The notes beneath the pieces are model-generated. The model did no database searches, had not been told where the DNA came from, and saw only the letters and a program-made list of their open reading frames with translations. The translations under genes and the position numbers were made by a program. From the NCBI GenBank assembly GCA_947589315.1, contig CANPZE010000011.1:1-64000 (forward strand): a stretch of 64,000 nt of DNA. Direction: 5' to 3'. Shown in pieces: positions 53,601 to 62,188 of this stretch. Each line of letters opens with the position of its first letter. Within the stretch, counting starts at the first letter, position 1. This DNA comes from an uncultured Lachnospiraceae bacterium (GTDB taxonomy: Bacteria > Bacillota > Clostridia > Lachnospirales > Lachnospiraceae).

Positions 53601-54091
53601 CCGAGGAAAGAAGGGAACGGGCTTTACTGGAGGCGTTGCGCCTGCAGGGGCTTTTGAATGAAAATGACCCGGTGCTGCCTTACATAGACCGGGATTTCCG
53701 GACAGAGACGGGGCAGCTCCCCCCTTCTGCCACATCCTTTGTGGCGGCTTTTGCTACCGACAAAAATGGCATGCTGAAGAAGAATTCTGCCACAGTAACA
53801 GGGGAGGAGCTGGAACAGCTGATGGAGTTTACACGGCAGAAGGTAGAGGCTATGGGGCGGGAGATCCTGGAGGGAAATACGGCAGTAGAACCTTACCGGA
53901 AAATGGATTCTGCCAGGACCTCTGCCTGCGACTACTGTCCCTATCATGGAGTGTGCCGTTTTGACACCAGGCTGGAAGGGAATCATTACCGGGTGTTGAA
54001 AAAGATGGCTTTAGATGATGCGCTGGGAAGGATTCAGAAAGAGCTTTCCCAGGGAGAGCTTTCCCAGGGAGATTTTTCCCAGGAAGATTAA
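50630..54091 (+). CDS. addB: ATP-dependent helicase/deoxyribonuclease subunit B
   Basis: 1153 residues. With AddA it processes double-strand breaks for recombination, the Firmicutes counterpart of RecBCD. N-terminal Walker A FILGGSGRGKSYYLN and VVVPEQFTMQIQKEL identify AddB. The C-terminal nuclease carries VIDYKTGQKELSL. The Fe-S cluster cysteines are one in ASCPFAYFLQYGL and three in CDYCPYHGVC. Start GTG 50630 follows AAGGAGG; the frame is open further upstream without such a site. The last codons are a small repeat (ELSQGELSQGDFSQED). Its stop overlaps the end of a convergent acyltransferase gene that separates it from addA. Confidence 0.95.
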   Translation: MAVHFILGGSGRGKSYYLNHMLIEQAEREPEREFIVVVPEQFTMQIQKELVEISGQRGIMNIDVQSFIRLAYRIFGETGAGNVPVLDDMGKTMVLRKVLENQKERLGYFGGSIHKKGYIGEIKSFLSELLQYDVSQEELGRMIQAAEKKPLLQKKLQDMEIVYQAFRDYLRDHYITSEEVLGVFCDVVQDSGILAGAVLCLDGFTGFTPVQYRLIRQLIPCCKELYISITMDPREELIRVGAPHRLFYMSRKTMHRIRELAEQAGVEVCPIIWTGKKLEETRYLQSPGLAFLEQNLFRYPAAVYPQPPQDISLHLLRQPEQEVGFVVEQVLALRRQKGVHYRDIAVVTGDLEVYGILAQESFERMGLPYFIDRKKSILFHPMVQMLRSLVEILRKDFAYPAVIAFLRGRYSPIAQEDVDLLDNFLLASGLRGYSSWQRQWKWERQKGGQGEKAEERLNAIRLQVLEQLDGIYQTIGRGSHSVEEYARAFCSFLEEQEFYAALLQDAGRFREEGQLSLAREYEQVYEIVLGVFDRLVELLGREEMKLGEFRELLETGFSEARLGLIPPGVDQIVVGDISRTRLSRVKYLFFLGTNDCNIPKGGGGGGILSESERSFLSEQEFELAPSSREVIFTEQFYLYLNLTKPERHLYLCYCETGNDGRAQNPAYVVERVRKLFPELKVTVEEQRQEPAHLLADDMGKKRLIQGMRRREYNNSQWKELYRYHLTCPEGATETGRLLQAAYYREQKSCISQAAARALYQDIIYGSASQLERYASCPFAYFLQYGLRLREREERRVEFFDIGNIVHEALEMYTKELLAQGKKWQDLTEGEQKERADRCLDQAVEEYKNGLLYDTERDTHMVTRMRQVLHRTIWAITAQMAQGEFETIESELSFQHLYGPVKLTGRVDRIDRASTEQEDYITVIDYKTGQKELSLSDLYYGLQMQLVIYLKAVLDRGREEMQGRQAGERKLVAPAGMLYYNISDPVLEGKLPEERRERALLEALRLQGLLNENDPVLPYIDRDFRTETGQLPPSATSFVAAFATDKNGMLKKNSATVTGEELEQLMEFTRQKVEAMGREILEGNTAVEPYRKMDSARTSACDYCPYHGVCRFDTRLEGNHYRVLKKMALDDALGRIQKELSQGELSQGDFSQED

Positions 54092-55185
54092 TGGGGCGGC
54101 TGCCGGCGTTGTGAGAAAGGCCGGAACCGGGCAAGCTTCTGGAATAGCGCCTGGCGCAGCAGATCCACTACGGCGCCTGCTGTGAATTGGAGAAGGACCA
54201 GAAAGGCCATAAAAACGCCTACAGAGGGAATGGAGGAGAGGAAGGGCTGATACAGAATATCTGCCAACAGCCGGCATACATGGAAGACCTTATTCTCATG
54301 AAACAGGTAAATGCCAAAGGTACAGGAGGATAGAGTATTGACCAGGGCGCTTTGGAAATGAAGTCTTTGAAACAGGTAAAACACACACAGGGCCATAGCC
54401 AGCATAATAAACGAATAACGCATACTGTTGCCGGTAGTGTGATAGAGGAGAGAGTAGAGGTAAGTATTGTGGACAGCATAGGTCATTAATTGCCGGGTCA
54501 GTACAAAGACAAGATAAAGGAGCAAAAAGACAGGACCGGCATGCCTCTTCAGCCAGTTCTCCTGCCGGTGGAACCGGAGATATCCGGCCAGCAGGTAAAC
54601 ATAAGATATCCACAGGACGTCTTCTACAACCCCGGTATTAGTGGTAGTCTGAGGGAAGCTCAGATACAAGAAGAGGAACAGGGAGAGGAGAAGAAGCATT
54701 CTGCGGTATGCTTCCGAAGCCAGGTTTTGTATGATCCGATTCAGTGCAGGAAGCAGGAGGTAGAACAGGATATAGGCGGTGACGAACCAATAGCGGTTGG
54801 CCCAGAGGGGACTGAACAATCCGTCCAGCTCCAGCCTGGAGATCTCCTGCCACAGAGCATAGGGCGCAGACAGGGAATGGGTAACGCATAGCTGCGCAAT
54901 GCGGCACAGGAGAAAAAGGGCGCAGTAAAAAAAGGTCTGGGCGATCAAAGGGATCAATTTGCGGGGATGGCTTTCTCTCCCCAGAAGAAAATGCGCGCTG
55001 ATAAGAAGATAGCAATTAACCCCCAGAAGCCCATACCAGCGGACGCAGTGGAACAGAAACATTTGCCAGCTGTTGAAATGGGTGGTATCTATGTAGCGGA
55101 AAGTATGGAAGGCTACGATCATCAGCATGGATACGATACGGAGCAGCTCATAGCTGGATTCCCGGGAAGGGGCCTGTGTTTTCAT
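54088..55185 (-). CDS. Acyltransferase 3 family membrane protein
   Basis: 365 residues, about ten membrane segments. ELLRIVSMLMIVAFHTFRYI carries the family RxxA/H catalytic region with its histidine. Further segments include WYGLLGVNCYLLISAHFLLG, WANRYWFVTAYILFYLLLPA and SALVNTLSSCTFGIYLFHEN. Such enzymes O-acylate cell-surface polysaccharides or peptidoglycan. AAAGGAGATCCCT precedes the ATG. It is inverted between addB and addA and overlaps the addB stop by 4 bases, probably a secondary insertion into an ancestral addBA operon. Confidence 0.88.
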   Translation of the reverse strand: MKTQAPSRESSYELLRIVSMLMIVAFHTFRYIDTTHFNSWQMFLFHCVRWYGLLGVNCYLLISAHFLLGRESHPRKLIPLIAQTFFYCALFLLCRIAQLCVTHSLSAPYALWQEISRLELDGLFSPLWANRYWFVTAYILFYLLLPALNRIIQNLASEAYRRMLLLLSLFLFLYLSFPQTTTNTGVVEDVLWISYVYLLAGYLRFHRQENWLKRHAGPVFLLLYLVFVLTRQLMTYAVHNTYLYSLLYHTTGNSMRYSFIMLAMALCVFYLFQRLHFQSALVNTLSSCTFGIYLFHENKVFHVCRLLADILYQPFLSSIPSVGVFMAFLVLLQFTAGAVVDLLRQALFQKLARFRPFSQRRQPPH

Positions 55186-55217
55186 AGGGATCTCCTTTCA
55201 GTCAGTTACTGTTATCT

Positions 55218-55246
55218 ATTATAGATTAGAATGCGGGGAAGTACAA
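55218..55246 (-). promoter_or_regulatory. Promoter of the acyltransferase gene
   Basis: Minus strand TTGTAC (55246-55241), 17-base spacer, TATAAT (55223-55218), 33 bases before the ATG. The same 85-base gap must also hold whatever promoter serves addA on the other strand; I see no good match there. Confidence 0.6.
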
Positions 55247-55270
55247 GCTTGCCCGGGAAAGGGAAAAATT

Positions 55271-58200
55271 ATGCCAGAATGGACAAAGGAACAGGAGCAG
55301 GTGATCCAGCTTCGAGACAGGAATATCCTGGTAGCAGCAGCGGCAGGCTCGGGCAAGACAGCCACTCTAGTGGAACGGATCATTCAAATGGTAACAGATG
55401 AAAAGGCGGGAGTGGATATTGACCGTCTTTTGGTGGTGACGTTCACCAGAGCGGCAGCGGGAGAGATGCAAGGGAGGATCCGTGCCGCTTTGGACAAAAG
55501 GCTGCAACAGGAGCCGGACAACGAATATCTCCAGCGTCAGGCAGCGTTGCTCCACAATGCCCGGATCACTACCATAGACAGCTTTTGCCAGAATATTGTC
55601 CGCAACTATTTCCATACGATCCAGTTAGATCCCGTATTCCGGGTGGCGGATGAGACTGAGCTTACTTTGATCAAGCAGGATATCATGGCAGAATTGTTGG
55701 AAGAAAAATATGCCCGGGGGGAGGAAGGTTTCTTAAAGCTGGCGGAAAGCTTTGCCCCGGGAAGAACTGACCGGACGCTGGAGAAATTGATCCTGGAGCT
55801 GTACCAGATAGCAATGAGTTATCCCTGGCCATCCGACTGGCTGCAGGAGGCAGGGGAGCTATATTGTTGCAGGGATCTTGAGGAAATGGAAAATACCAGA
55901 TGGATGAAGGAACTGAAGGAATACCTGAGACAGATGGCCGGCGCATATCTTCAGATGGCGGAGCAGGCCAGGGATCTGTGCAGAGAAAGCGATGGACCGG
56001 AAATGTATCTGCCTATGGTCCAGGAGGATATCTGCCAGATAGAGAAAATACTGGAGGCAGCAGATTACATAGAGTATGGGAAGGCCTTTGCCGCAGTAAG
56101 CCCTCTCCGCCTTTCCAGCAAGAAAGGGGATGTGGATCCGGAGAAGAGGGAAAGGGTGAAAAGGCTGCGGGAGTCTTATATGAAAAACGGTGTGAAGTCG
56201 CTGCAGGAGACTTTTTTCTATCAAAGGCCGGAGGAGATGCTTAGGGATATCCAGGGGGTCGCAGACGTTGTCCGAGAATTAGTACAGACAACAGGAGAAT
56301 TTATTGCTGCGTTTGACGGAAAAAAACGAGAAGAGGGATTAGTGGATTTTGGAGATTTGGAGCATTTTGCCCTGGATATCCTGGTGGACAGGGACGAGGA
56401 GGGAAGGCCGCATCCCAGTGAAACAGCCAGAGAATTACAGGAGTATTACCAGGAGATCCTCACGGATGAATATCAGGACAGCAATTATGTGCAGGAGCTG
56501 ATTTTGACCAGTCTGTGCCGGGCGCCGGAGCAGAGGCCCTATCTTTTTATGGTAGGAGACGTGAAACAAAGCATTTATCAATTTCGCCTGGCCAGACCGG
56601 AGATTTTTATGGAAAAGTACCGGTCCTACACAGTAGGGAGGGGACCCTGCCAGCGCATTGACCTGCATCAGAATTTTCGGAGCAGGGAAATGGTACTGGA
56701 ATCGGCAAACTTTATTTTTGCCCGGATCATGCAGGAAGCCCTGGGAGGCATCCGTTACGATCAGGCGGCCAGCCTTGCGCCGGGGGCGCATTTTCCCGAC
56801 ACAGATAAGCGTATCGCAGGCAGGACTCAGATTCTTCTGGCGCAGCGGCAGACAGAGGCAGGAGAGGGAAGAGAAGAGCTTATGGAGGTTCTGGACAATC
56901 CTACTCTGGAGGCAGCGCTGATCGGGGGCAGGATCCGCGAACTGATTCAGGGGGAGAATCCGCTGTATGTGATGGAAGGCGGAGAATACCGCTGCGCCGA
57001 GTATCGAGATATCGTAATCCTGTTAAGAAGTCCCGGAAAGTGGACAGAGAATTTTATTGAAGTATTGACCGATATGGGGATTCCGGCATATTCTGAGACG
57101 AAGACCGGATATTTTTCCGCAGTTGAGATCGAGACTGTGCTGAATCTCTTGCGGATTATTGATAATCCCCGTCAGGATATTCCTCTGGCGGCGGTACTCC
57201 GCTCCTGCATTGGAGGGATGACAGATGAGGAATTGGCAGTATTGGCAGTATTGCCGGAGGAGATAAATTATATTGACCGGCTTACCCATTTCTGCCAGCT
57301 AAAGGAGGGCTCGGAGGAACAGAAACGGCTTCCTATGGAGACGGAGGACTGGAGAGAGCTGCAGGTAAAAGCGGCCCGTTTTATGGACAGTATTTCCGCA
57401 TATCGCGAGCTGGCGCAGATCGTATCGGTCTACGAGCTGTTACAGAAAATATATCAGTCGGGATATTATGAGCTTATGTCGGCAATGCCCGCAGGGGAGA
57501 AGCGGGCGGCCAATCTGGATATGCTGTTGCAGCAGGCCGTGGAATTCGGAGAGAGAGATCAGCATGGGATCTTTGCCTTTGTCCGTTATATTGAAGGGCT
57601 GCGCCGATCCGATATTGATTTTGGGCAGGCGGCCATGGAAAATGAAAATGCTGATGCGGTGCGGGTTATGAGCATTCACAAAAGTAAGGGACTGGAATTT
57701 CCAGTAGTATTTGTGGCAGGCCTGGGAAAGATGTTTAATATGCAGGATATCCGAAGAGCTACACTGATCGATCCGGACTATGGGATAGGGGCAGAATATC
57801 TGGACAGGGAGAAGCGGACCAAAGTACCCACTTTGATTAAAAGGTTTTTGGCCAACCGGATGAAGAGGAATGTATTGGCGGAGGAGATCAGAATCCTTTA
57901 TGTGGCTCTGACCCGCGCAAAGGAGCAGTTGATTCTGACGGGAACAGTACGAAATCTGGATAAGGGAATGGAGAAGTGGGGAGCCGCTTCCGGGAAGCCT
58001 GGCCTGGCAGAATTGACAGGGGCCCAGACTTATCTGGATTGGATCATGCCTGTGGTACTGAATGCAGCGGAAAGGGAAAGATTGTTCCAGATAGAAACCA
58101 TAGCTTCAGAAGAGCTGATTCAGCGGGAGACAAGACAGATTGAGAAGGAATTACAGGAATATGTGGGGTTGAAGGATTTTGATACGGCAACATGCTACGA

Positions 58201-58957
58201 TAAAGAGATGGCCCGAGAGCTAAAGGAACAGGCTGAATTCGTATATCCCTATGCGGCGGATCAGCGGCTGCCGGTAAAGGTATCTGTATCGGAGCTGAAA
58301 CGCCTTCAGCTGCTGCGGGCAGAACAGGCGTCAGAGGAGAGGAGCCTGCGGGAGGTGGCAGAGGCGCCGGAACCGCCCCGCCCCGCCTTTTTACAAGAGG
58401 ATCAGGGGTTATCGGGAGCCATGCGGGGAACCTTGTACCATTTGGCAATGGAACACTTTCCTTACGAAGAGTATGGGCAGGACGGCTATGGATGGGAGGA
58501 ATACCGGGAAGAGCTTTGCCGGGGAGGATATCTTACGTCCCAGCAGGCGGCTCTTTTAGATGGCCGCCAATTTGAACGATTTCTGGAAAGTGATATTGGC
58601 AGACGGATGAAAATTGCAGCACAGGCAGGGGTGTTAAAGAGAGAGCAGCAGTTTATAATAGGATTTCCTGCCCGGGAGCTGTATCCGGATATAGACAGTG
58701 AGGAGCTGACATTGGTACAGGGAATCATTGACGCTTATTTCCCGGAAGAGGGAGGGCTGATATTGGTGGACTATAAAACGGACAGAGTACAAAGTGTGAA
58801 AGAACTGGCAGAAAAGTATAGGGTACAGCTGCAATACTATGCCCGGGCATTGGAACGGCTTACCGGAAGACAGGTGAAGGAGCAGATCATCTACTCCTTC
58901 GCTCTGGGAGAACAGATTCGTCTTCTTCCGGCAGAAGAAAGGGATACAGCTACTTAA
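55271..58957 (+). CDS. addA: ATP-dependent helicase/nuclease subunit A
   Basis: 1228 residues. UvrD/Rep superfamily 1 helicase with C-terminal nuclease. Helicase motifs: WTKEQEQVI, Walker A AAAGSGKTATLVERI, VVTFTRAAAGEM, TIDSFCQNIVR, ILTDEYQDSNYVQ (Walker B), VGDVKQSIYQFRLARPEIF, SIHKSKGLEFPVVF and ILYVALTRAKEQL. The nuclease motif is LVDYKTDRVQS near the end. Partner of AddB, from which it is separated by the inverted acyltransferase. The ribosome site is weak (GGGAAAGGGA). Its last 8 bases overlap the 3' end of convergent nadE. Confidence 0.96.
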   Translation: MPEWTKEQEQVIQLRDRNILVAAAAGSGKTATLVERIIQMVTDEKAGVDIDRLLVVTFTRAAAGEMQGRIRAALDKRLQQEPDNEYLQRQAALLHNARITTIDSFCQNIVRNYFHTIQLDPVFRVADETELTLIKQDIMAELLEEKYARGEEGFLKLAESFAPGRTDRTLEKLILELYQIAMSYPWPSDWLQEAGELYCCRDLEEMENTRWMKELKEYLRQMAGAYLQMAEQARDLCRESDGPEMYLPMVQEDICQIEKILEAADYIEYGKAFAAVSPLRLSSKKGDVDPEKRERVKRLRESYMKNGVKSLQETFFYQRPEEMLRDIQGVADVVRELVQTTGEFIAAFDGKKREEGLVDFGDLEHFALDILVDRDEEGRPHPSETARELQEYYQEILTDEYQDSNYVQELILTSLCRAPEQRPYLFMVGDVKQSIYQFRLARPEIFMEKYRSYTVGRGPCQRIDLHQNFRSREMVLESANFIFARIMQEALGGIRYDQAASLAPGAHFPDTDKRIAGRTQILLAQRQTEAGEGREELMEVLDNPTLEAALIGGRIRELIQGENPLYVMEGGEYRCAEYRDIVILLRSPGKWTENFIEVLTDMGIPAYSETKTGYFSAVEIETVLNLLRIIDNPRQDIPLAAVLRSCIGGMTDEELAVLAVLPEEINYIDRLTHFCQLKEGSEEQKRLPMETEDWRELQVKAARFMDSISAYRELAQIVSVYELLQKIYQSGYYELMSAMPAGEKRAANLDMLLQQAVEFGERDQHGIFAFVRYIEGLRRSDIDFGQAAMENENADAVRVMSIHKSKGLEFPVVFVAGLGKMFNMQDIRRATLIDPDYGIGAEYLDREKRTKVPTLIKRFLANRMKRNVLAEEIRILYVALTRAKEQLILTGTVRNLDKGMEKWGAASGKPGLAELTGAQTYLDWIMPVVLNAAERERLFQIETIASEELIQRETRQIEKELQEYVGLKDFDTATCYDKEMARELKEQAEFVYPYAADQRLPVKVSVSELKRLQLLRAEQASEERSLREVAEAPEPPRPAFLQEDQGLSGAMRGTLYHLAMEHFPYEEYGQDGYGWEEYREELCRGGYLTSQQAALLDGRQFERFLESDIGRRMKIAAQAGVLKREQQFIIGFPARELYPDIDSEELTLVQGIIDAYFPEEGGLILVDYKTDRVQSVKELAEKYRVQLQYYARALERLTGRQVKEQIIYSFALGEQIRLLPAEERDTAT

Positions 58958-60890
58958 TGATAGCTTCCAGGTCCTTTTTCCACAGGGCGGCCACTGCATC
59001 GCTGGGCATCCGCCAATCTCCCCGGGGGGATAAGGCTACGCTTCCCACCTTAGGGCCGTCCGGCAGACAGGAGCGTTTAAACTGCTGGGAGAAGAAACGC
59101 TGATAAAAGGTATCCAGCCACCGGTAGATAGTCTCTTTGCCATAGGCGCCGTCAAAGGTATATACGGCCAGGCGGTAGATCTTGGAGGGAGAGTACCCGA
59201 AGCGCATCATATAATATAAGAAGAAATCATGGAGTTCATAAGGCCCTACGATATCTTCCGTGCGCTGGGCGATCTGCCCCTGTTCCGGAGGAAGCAGTTC
59301 CGGGCTCACTGGAGTGTCCAGGATATCCATAAGCGCCTGGCGCAGATCGTCATCGGGCAGGGTCTGGGCATAGTAGAGCACCAGATAGCGTACCAGCGTC
59401 TTGGGGATGGAACTGTTTACGCCATACATGGACATATGGTCGCCGTTATAGGTGGCCCAGCCCAGCGCCAGCTCTGACAGATCGCCGGTCCCGATGACCA
59501 GCCCGCCGCACTGATTGGCTACATCCATCAGCACCATGGTACGCTGCCGGGCCTGACTATTCTCATAAGTAGTATCATGGTTATTTTTATCATGCCCAAT
59601 GTCCTGGAAATGCTGCTCTACGGCATGATGAATGGGGATTTCCTGAAGGGTGGCTCCCAGGCAGCGGGTCAGCGTGCAGGCATTTTGATATGTCCGGTCT
59701 GTAGTGCCAAAGCAGGGCATGGTAATGGCATGGATGCCGCTGCGGTCCAGTCCCAGCAGGTCGAAGGCCTTTGCGGTGACCAGGAGCGCCAGAGTGGAAT
59801 CCAGGCCTCCGGAGATGCCGATGACCACATTTTGGCAATGGGTGTGGGCAAGTCGCTTTTTCAGTCCCATGGCCTGGATCATCAAGATTTCATTGCAACG
59901 GCGTTCCCGGTCCGCCTGCGCCGGCGGAACAAAGGGAGTGGGCTGATACTGGCGGGTGAGGGTGGTCTCTGCCAGGTCTTCAAAGGAAAATACCTCTACG
60001 CTATATCCCGCATCCTCCGGAGAGGATATAGGAAATGTGGTAATGCGCCGGCGTTCATTGGCCAGACGTCCCAGATCCAACTCTGTGATAGCGGTTCCGT
60101 TTTCAAATCGCGATGTTTCCTGAAGGATAACTCCGTTCTCTGCGATGAGATTGTGGCCGGCAAAGACCAGATCGGTAGAGGACTCGCCTTCTCCGGCATC
60201 AGCGTAGACATAGCCGCATACCAGACGGCCGGACTGGTTCTCTATCAGCTGTCGCCGATATAAATCTTTGCCTGTGGTCTCATCGCTGGCAGAAAGATTG
60301 GCGATCACCGTAGCGGAGGCGGCAGCGTGGCTGCAGGAGGGCGGGGCCGGCATCCACAGGTCTTCACAGATCTCCACCCCAAGAACCAGCTCCGGCAGGT
60401 TCTCGGCGGCAAAGAGAAGCTTAGGGCCAAAGCTGATCCCTTCTCCTTCTTCTCCCAGTTCCGGGATATCAATATAATCATTTTCTTCAGGCGCCGGCGC
60501 AAAGTGGCGGGCTTCATAGAATTCGGAATAATTGGGAATGTTCTGCTTGGGAACCAGTCCCAGAAGCTCTCCCCGGTGGAGGACGGCGGCCACATTATAC
60601 AGGCGGTAATGGTAAAGGAAGGGGAGGCCTACCAGTGTGAGCATGTCCATCGATGCCGAAGCGGCCAGGATGTTTTTCAGGCCGGTTAAACAGCCTTTTA
60701 GCAGAACATCCTGCAAGAACAGATCGCCGCAGGTATATCCGGACAGACAGAGCTCCGGGAAGACGGCCAGCCGCGCACCGGAAGCCCAGGCAGTCTCCAT
60801 TTCCTGTATAATCTGTTGGGTGTTATATTCTGTGTCAGCTACCCGGATATCCGGGGTGATAGCAGCGGTCTTTAGAAATCCGTCTTTCAT
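58950..60890 (-). CDS. nadE: Glutamine-dependent NAD+ synthase
   Basis: 646 residues, the two-domain form. N-terminal nitrilase-like amidase: LAVFPELCLSGYTCGDLF (catalytic Glu), LVPKQNIPNYSEFYEAR (Lys) and LVLGVEICEDLW (Cys). C-terminal N-type ATP pyrophosphatase: VIGISGGLDSTLALLVTA (SGGxDS P-loop), then GTGDLSELALGWATYNGDHM. It converts deamido-NAD to NAD with glutamine as ammonia source. ATG 60890 follows GAAAGGG; ATG 60896 is an alternative. A perfect consensus promoter and an inverted repeat lie upstream. Confidence 0.95.
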   Translation of the reverse strand: MKDGFLKTAAITPDIRVADTEYNTQQIIQEMETAWASGARLAVFPELCLSGYTCGDLFLQDVLLKGCLTGLKNILAASASMDMLTLVGLPFLYHYRLYNVAAVLHRGELLGLVPKQNIPNYSEFYEARHFAPAPEENDYIDIPELGEEGEGISFGPKLLFAAENLPELVLGVEICEDLWMPAPPSCSHAAASATVIANLSASDETTGKDLYRRQLIENQSGRLVCGYVYADAGEGESSTDLVFAGHNLIAENGVILQETSRFENGTAITELDLGRLANERRRITTFPISSPEDAGYSVEVFSFEDLAETTLTRQYQPTPFVPPAQADRERRCNEILMIQAMGLKKRLAHTHCQNVVIGISGGLDSTLALLVTAKAFDLLGLDRSGIHAITMPCFGTTDRTYQNACTLTRCLGATLQEIPIHHAVEQHFQDIGHDKNNHDTTYENSQARQRTMVLMDVANQCGGLVIGTGDLSELALGWATYNGDHMSMYGVNSSIPKTLVRYLVLYYAQTLPDDDLRQALMDILDTPVSPELLPPEQGQIAQRTEDIVGPYELHDFFLYYMMRFGYSPSKIYRLAVYTFDGAYGKETIYRWLDTFYQRFFSQQFKRSCLPDGPKVGSVALSPRGDWRMPSDAVAALWKKDLEAIIK

Positions 60891-60919
60891 GATCATATCC
60901 CTTTCTCGTAATAGAAAAT

Positions 60920-60952
60920 CTTATTTCTTTCTATTCTTGTCTAAGAAATAAG
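60920..60952. repeat. Inverted repeat in the nadE leader
   Basis: CTTATTTCTT and AAGAAATAAG form a perfect 10-base stem with a 13-base loop. It lies between the nadE promoter and start codon. It could be a repressor operator or an mRNA hairpin; no T-run follows on the minus strand, so it is not a terminator. Confidence 0.6.
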
Positions 60953-60975
60953 TAATATACAAAGATAGCATATTA

Positions 60976-61004
60976 ATTATAAAAATGCCTATGGTAAATG
61001 TCAA
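60976..61004 (-). promoter_or_regulatory. Consensus promoter of nadE
   Basis: Minus strand TTGACA (61004-60999), 17-base spacer, TATAAT (60981-60976): perfect match in both hexamers and spacing. The predicted leader is about 80 bases. Confidence 0.85.
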
Positions 61005-61015
61005 GAAAGGGTCAG

Positions 61016-61044
61016 TTGACATTCGGGGATGCCTATATTAAATT
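61016..61044 (+). promoter_or_regulatory. Probable promoter of the methyltransferase gene
   Basis: TTGACA (61016-61021), 17 bases, TAAATT (61039-61044). The -10 is weak (4 of 6). The Shine-Dalgarno CGGAGGA lies 10 bases before ATG 61079. Confidence 0.55.
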
Positions 61045-61078
61045 ATATTTAGTATAGATCATACGGAGGAAATAAAAC

Positions 61079-62179
61079 ATGGATACAAAACTGTTGACGG
61101 TTTCTCAAACTAAGGAATATTGGGAAGACAATATATCAGTATCGGATACTCCACAGCTAATATCACTTTTTTCCGGATGCGGGGGGATGGATCTGGGTTT
61201 TAAAAAGGCAGGATTTGATATTATATACGCAAATGATTTTGATTCTGATGCCCAGGCAGTATATTCGCTCAATATAGGGGAAATTGATAAAAGGGATATA
61301 TTATCAGTTGGAGAAGATGAAATTCCCGATGGTGATATTTTAACAGCAGGTTTTCCATGCCAACCCTTTTCAAATGCTGGAAATCGTAAAGGTGTATATG
61401 ATTCAAGAGGCATGTTATATAAAGAATGCCTGAGAATAATTAAGAAAAAAATGCCTAAAGTGATCGTATTTGAAAATGTTAAAGGTTTATTGTCAACAAA
61501 ATACATTGATGGAAGAAACTTAGCGGAAGTAATTATTGAAGATCTGTCTGATATGAATAACATAGGTTATAATGTTGTTTATCAACTTGTAAACGCATCG
61601 GATTATGGCGTACCACAAAATAGGCAAAGGGTTGTTTTTGTCGGTGTGCGTAAAGATATGGGCATCACTTTTCAGTTTCCCAAAAAGCAAGATAAGAAAA
61701 AATTAACTCTAAATTACGTTTTAGATCTTCCTGATAATGTAGCGAATAACATTGACTGGCCCTTGTCGCCGCAGGCATTGGAAATGGTTCAGTATATTCC
61801 TGAAGGCGGTTCGTGGAAAAATGTTCCATACGAACATTTAGCGCCTCGTTTTCAAAGAATACGGAATAATATGAAAAAATATCATTCCCCTAATTTTTAC
61901 AGGCGTTTTTCACGGGATGAGATTTGCGGTACAATGACGGCATCTGCTCAACCTGAAAATTGTGGTATTATTCATCCTACCGAAAATAGAAGATATACTG
62001 TTCGGGAAGTCGCTCGGATCCAAACCTTCCCTGATGATTTTAACTTCTTAACAGATACGCCGCGAAATATTACGGCAATGTATAAAGTTATAGGAAACGC
62101 TGTTCCTGTTACATTGGCATATAACATTGCCTCTGCGATCATGGAGCAAGTTTTTGCCAAAGGAAAACAGAATAAGTAG
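61079..62179 (+). CDS. DNA (cytosine-5-)-methyltransferase
   Basis: 366 residues. All C5-methyltransferase motifs are visible: motif I LISLFSGCGGMDLGFKKAGF, motif IV TAGFPCQPFSNAGNRKG (catalytic Cys), motif VI VIVFENVKGL, motif VIII QNRQRVVFVGVRK, a target-recognition region (about 215-290), motif IX TVREVARIQTFPDDF and motif X NAVPVTLAYNIA. It places 5-methylcytosine in a sequence-specific way; the target cannot be read. It is AT-rich against the GC-rich nadE and addA to its left, which suggests transfer. Two further genes follow at 9-base spacing and with overlap. Confidence 0.95.
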   Translation: MDTKLLTVSQTKEYWEDNISVSDTPQLISLFSGCGGMDLGFKKAGFDIIYANDFDSDAQAVYSLNIGEIDKRDILSVGEDEIPDGDILTAGFPCQPFSNAGNRKGVYDSRGMLYKECLRIIKKKMPKVIVFENVKGLLSTKYIDGRNLAEVIIEDLSDMNNIGYNVVYQLVNASDYGVPQNRQRVVFVGVRKDMGITFQFPKKQDKKKLTLNYVLDLPDNVANNIDWPLSPQALEMVQYIPEGGSWKNVPYEHLAPRFQRIRNNMKKYHSPNFYRRFSRDEICGTMTASAQPENCGIIHPTENRRYTVREVARIQTFPDDFNFLTDTPRNITAMYKVIGNAVPVTLAYNIASAIMEQVFAKGKQNK

Positions 62180-62188
62180 GAGGGAATT

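Noticed and set aside
59577-60263. 228-codon frame antisense to nadE
   Set aside because: Shadow of a full-length, motif-complete NAD synthase.
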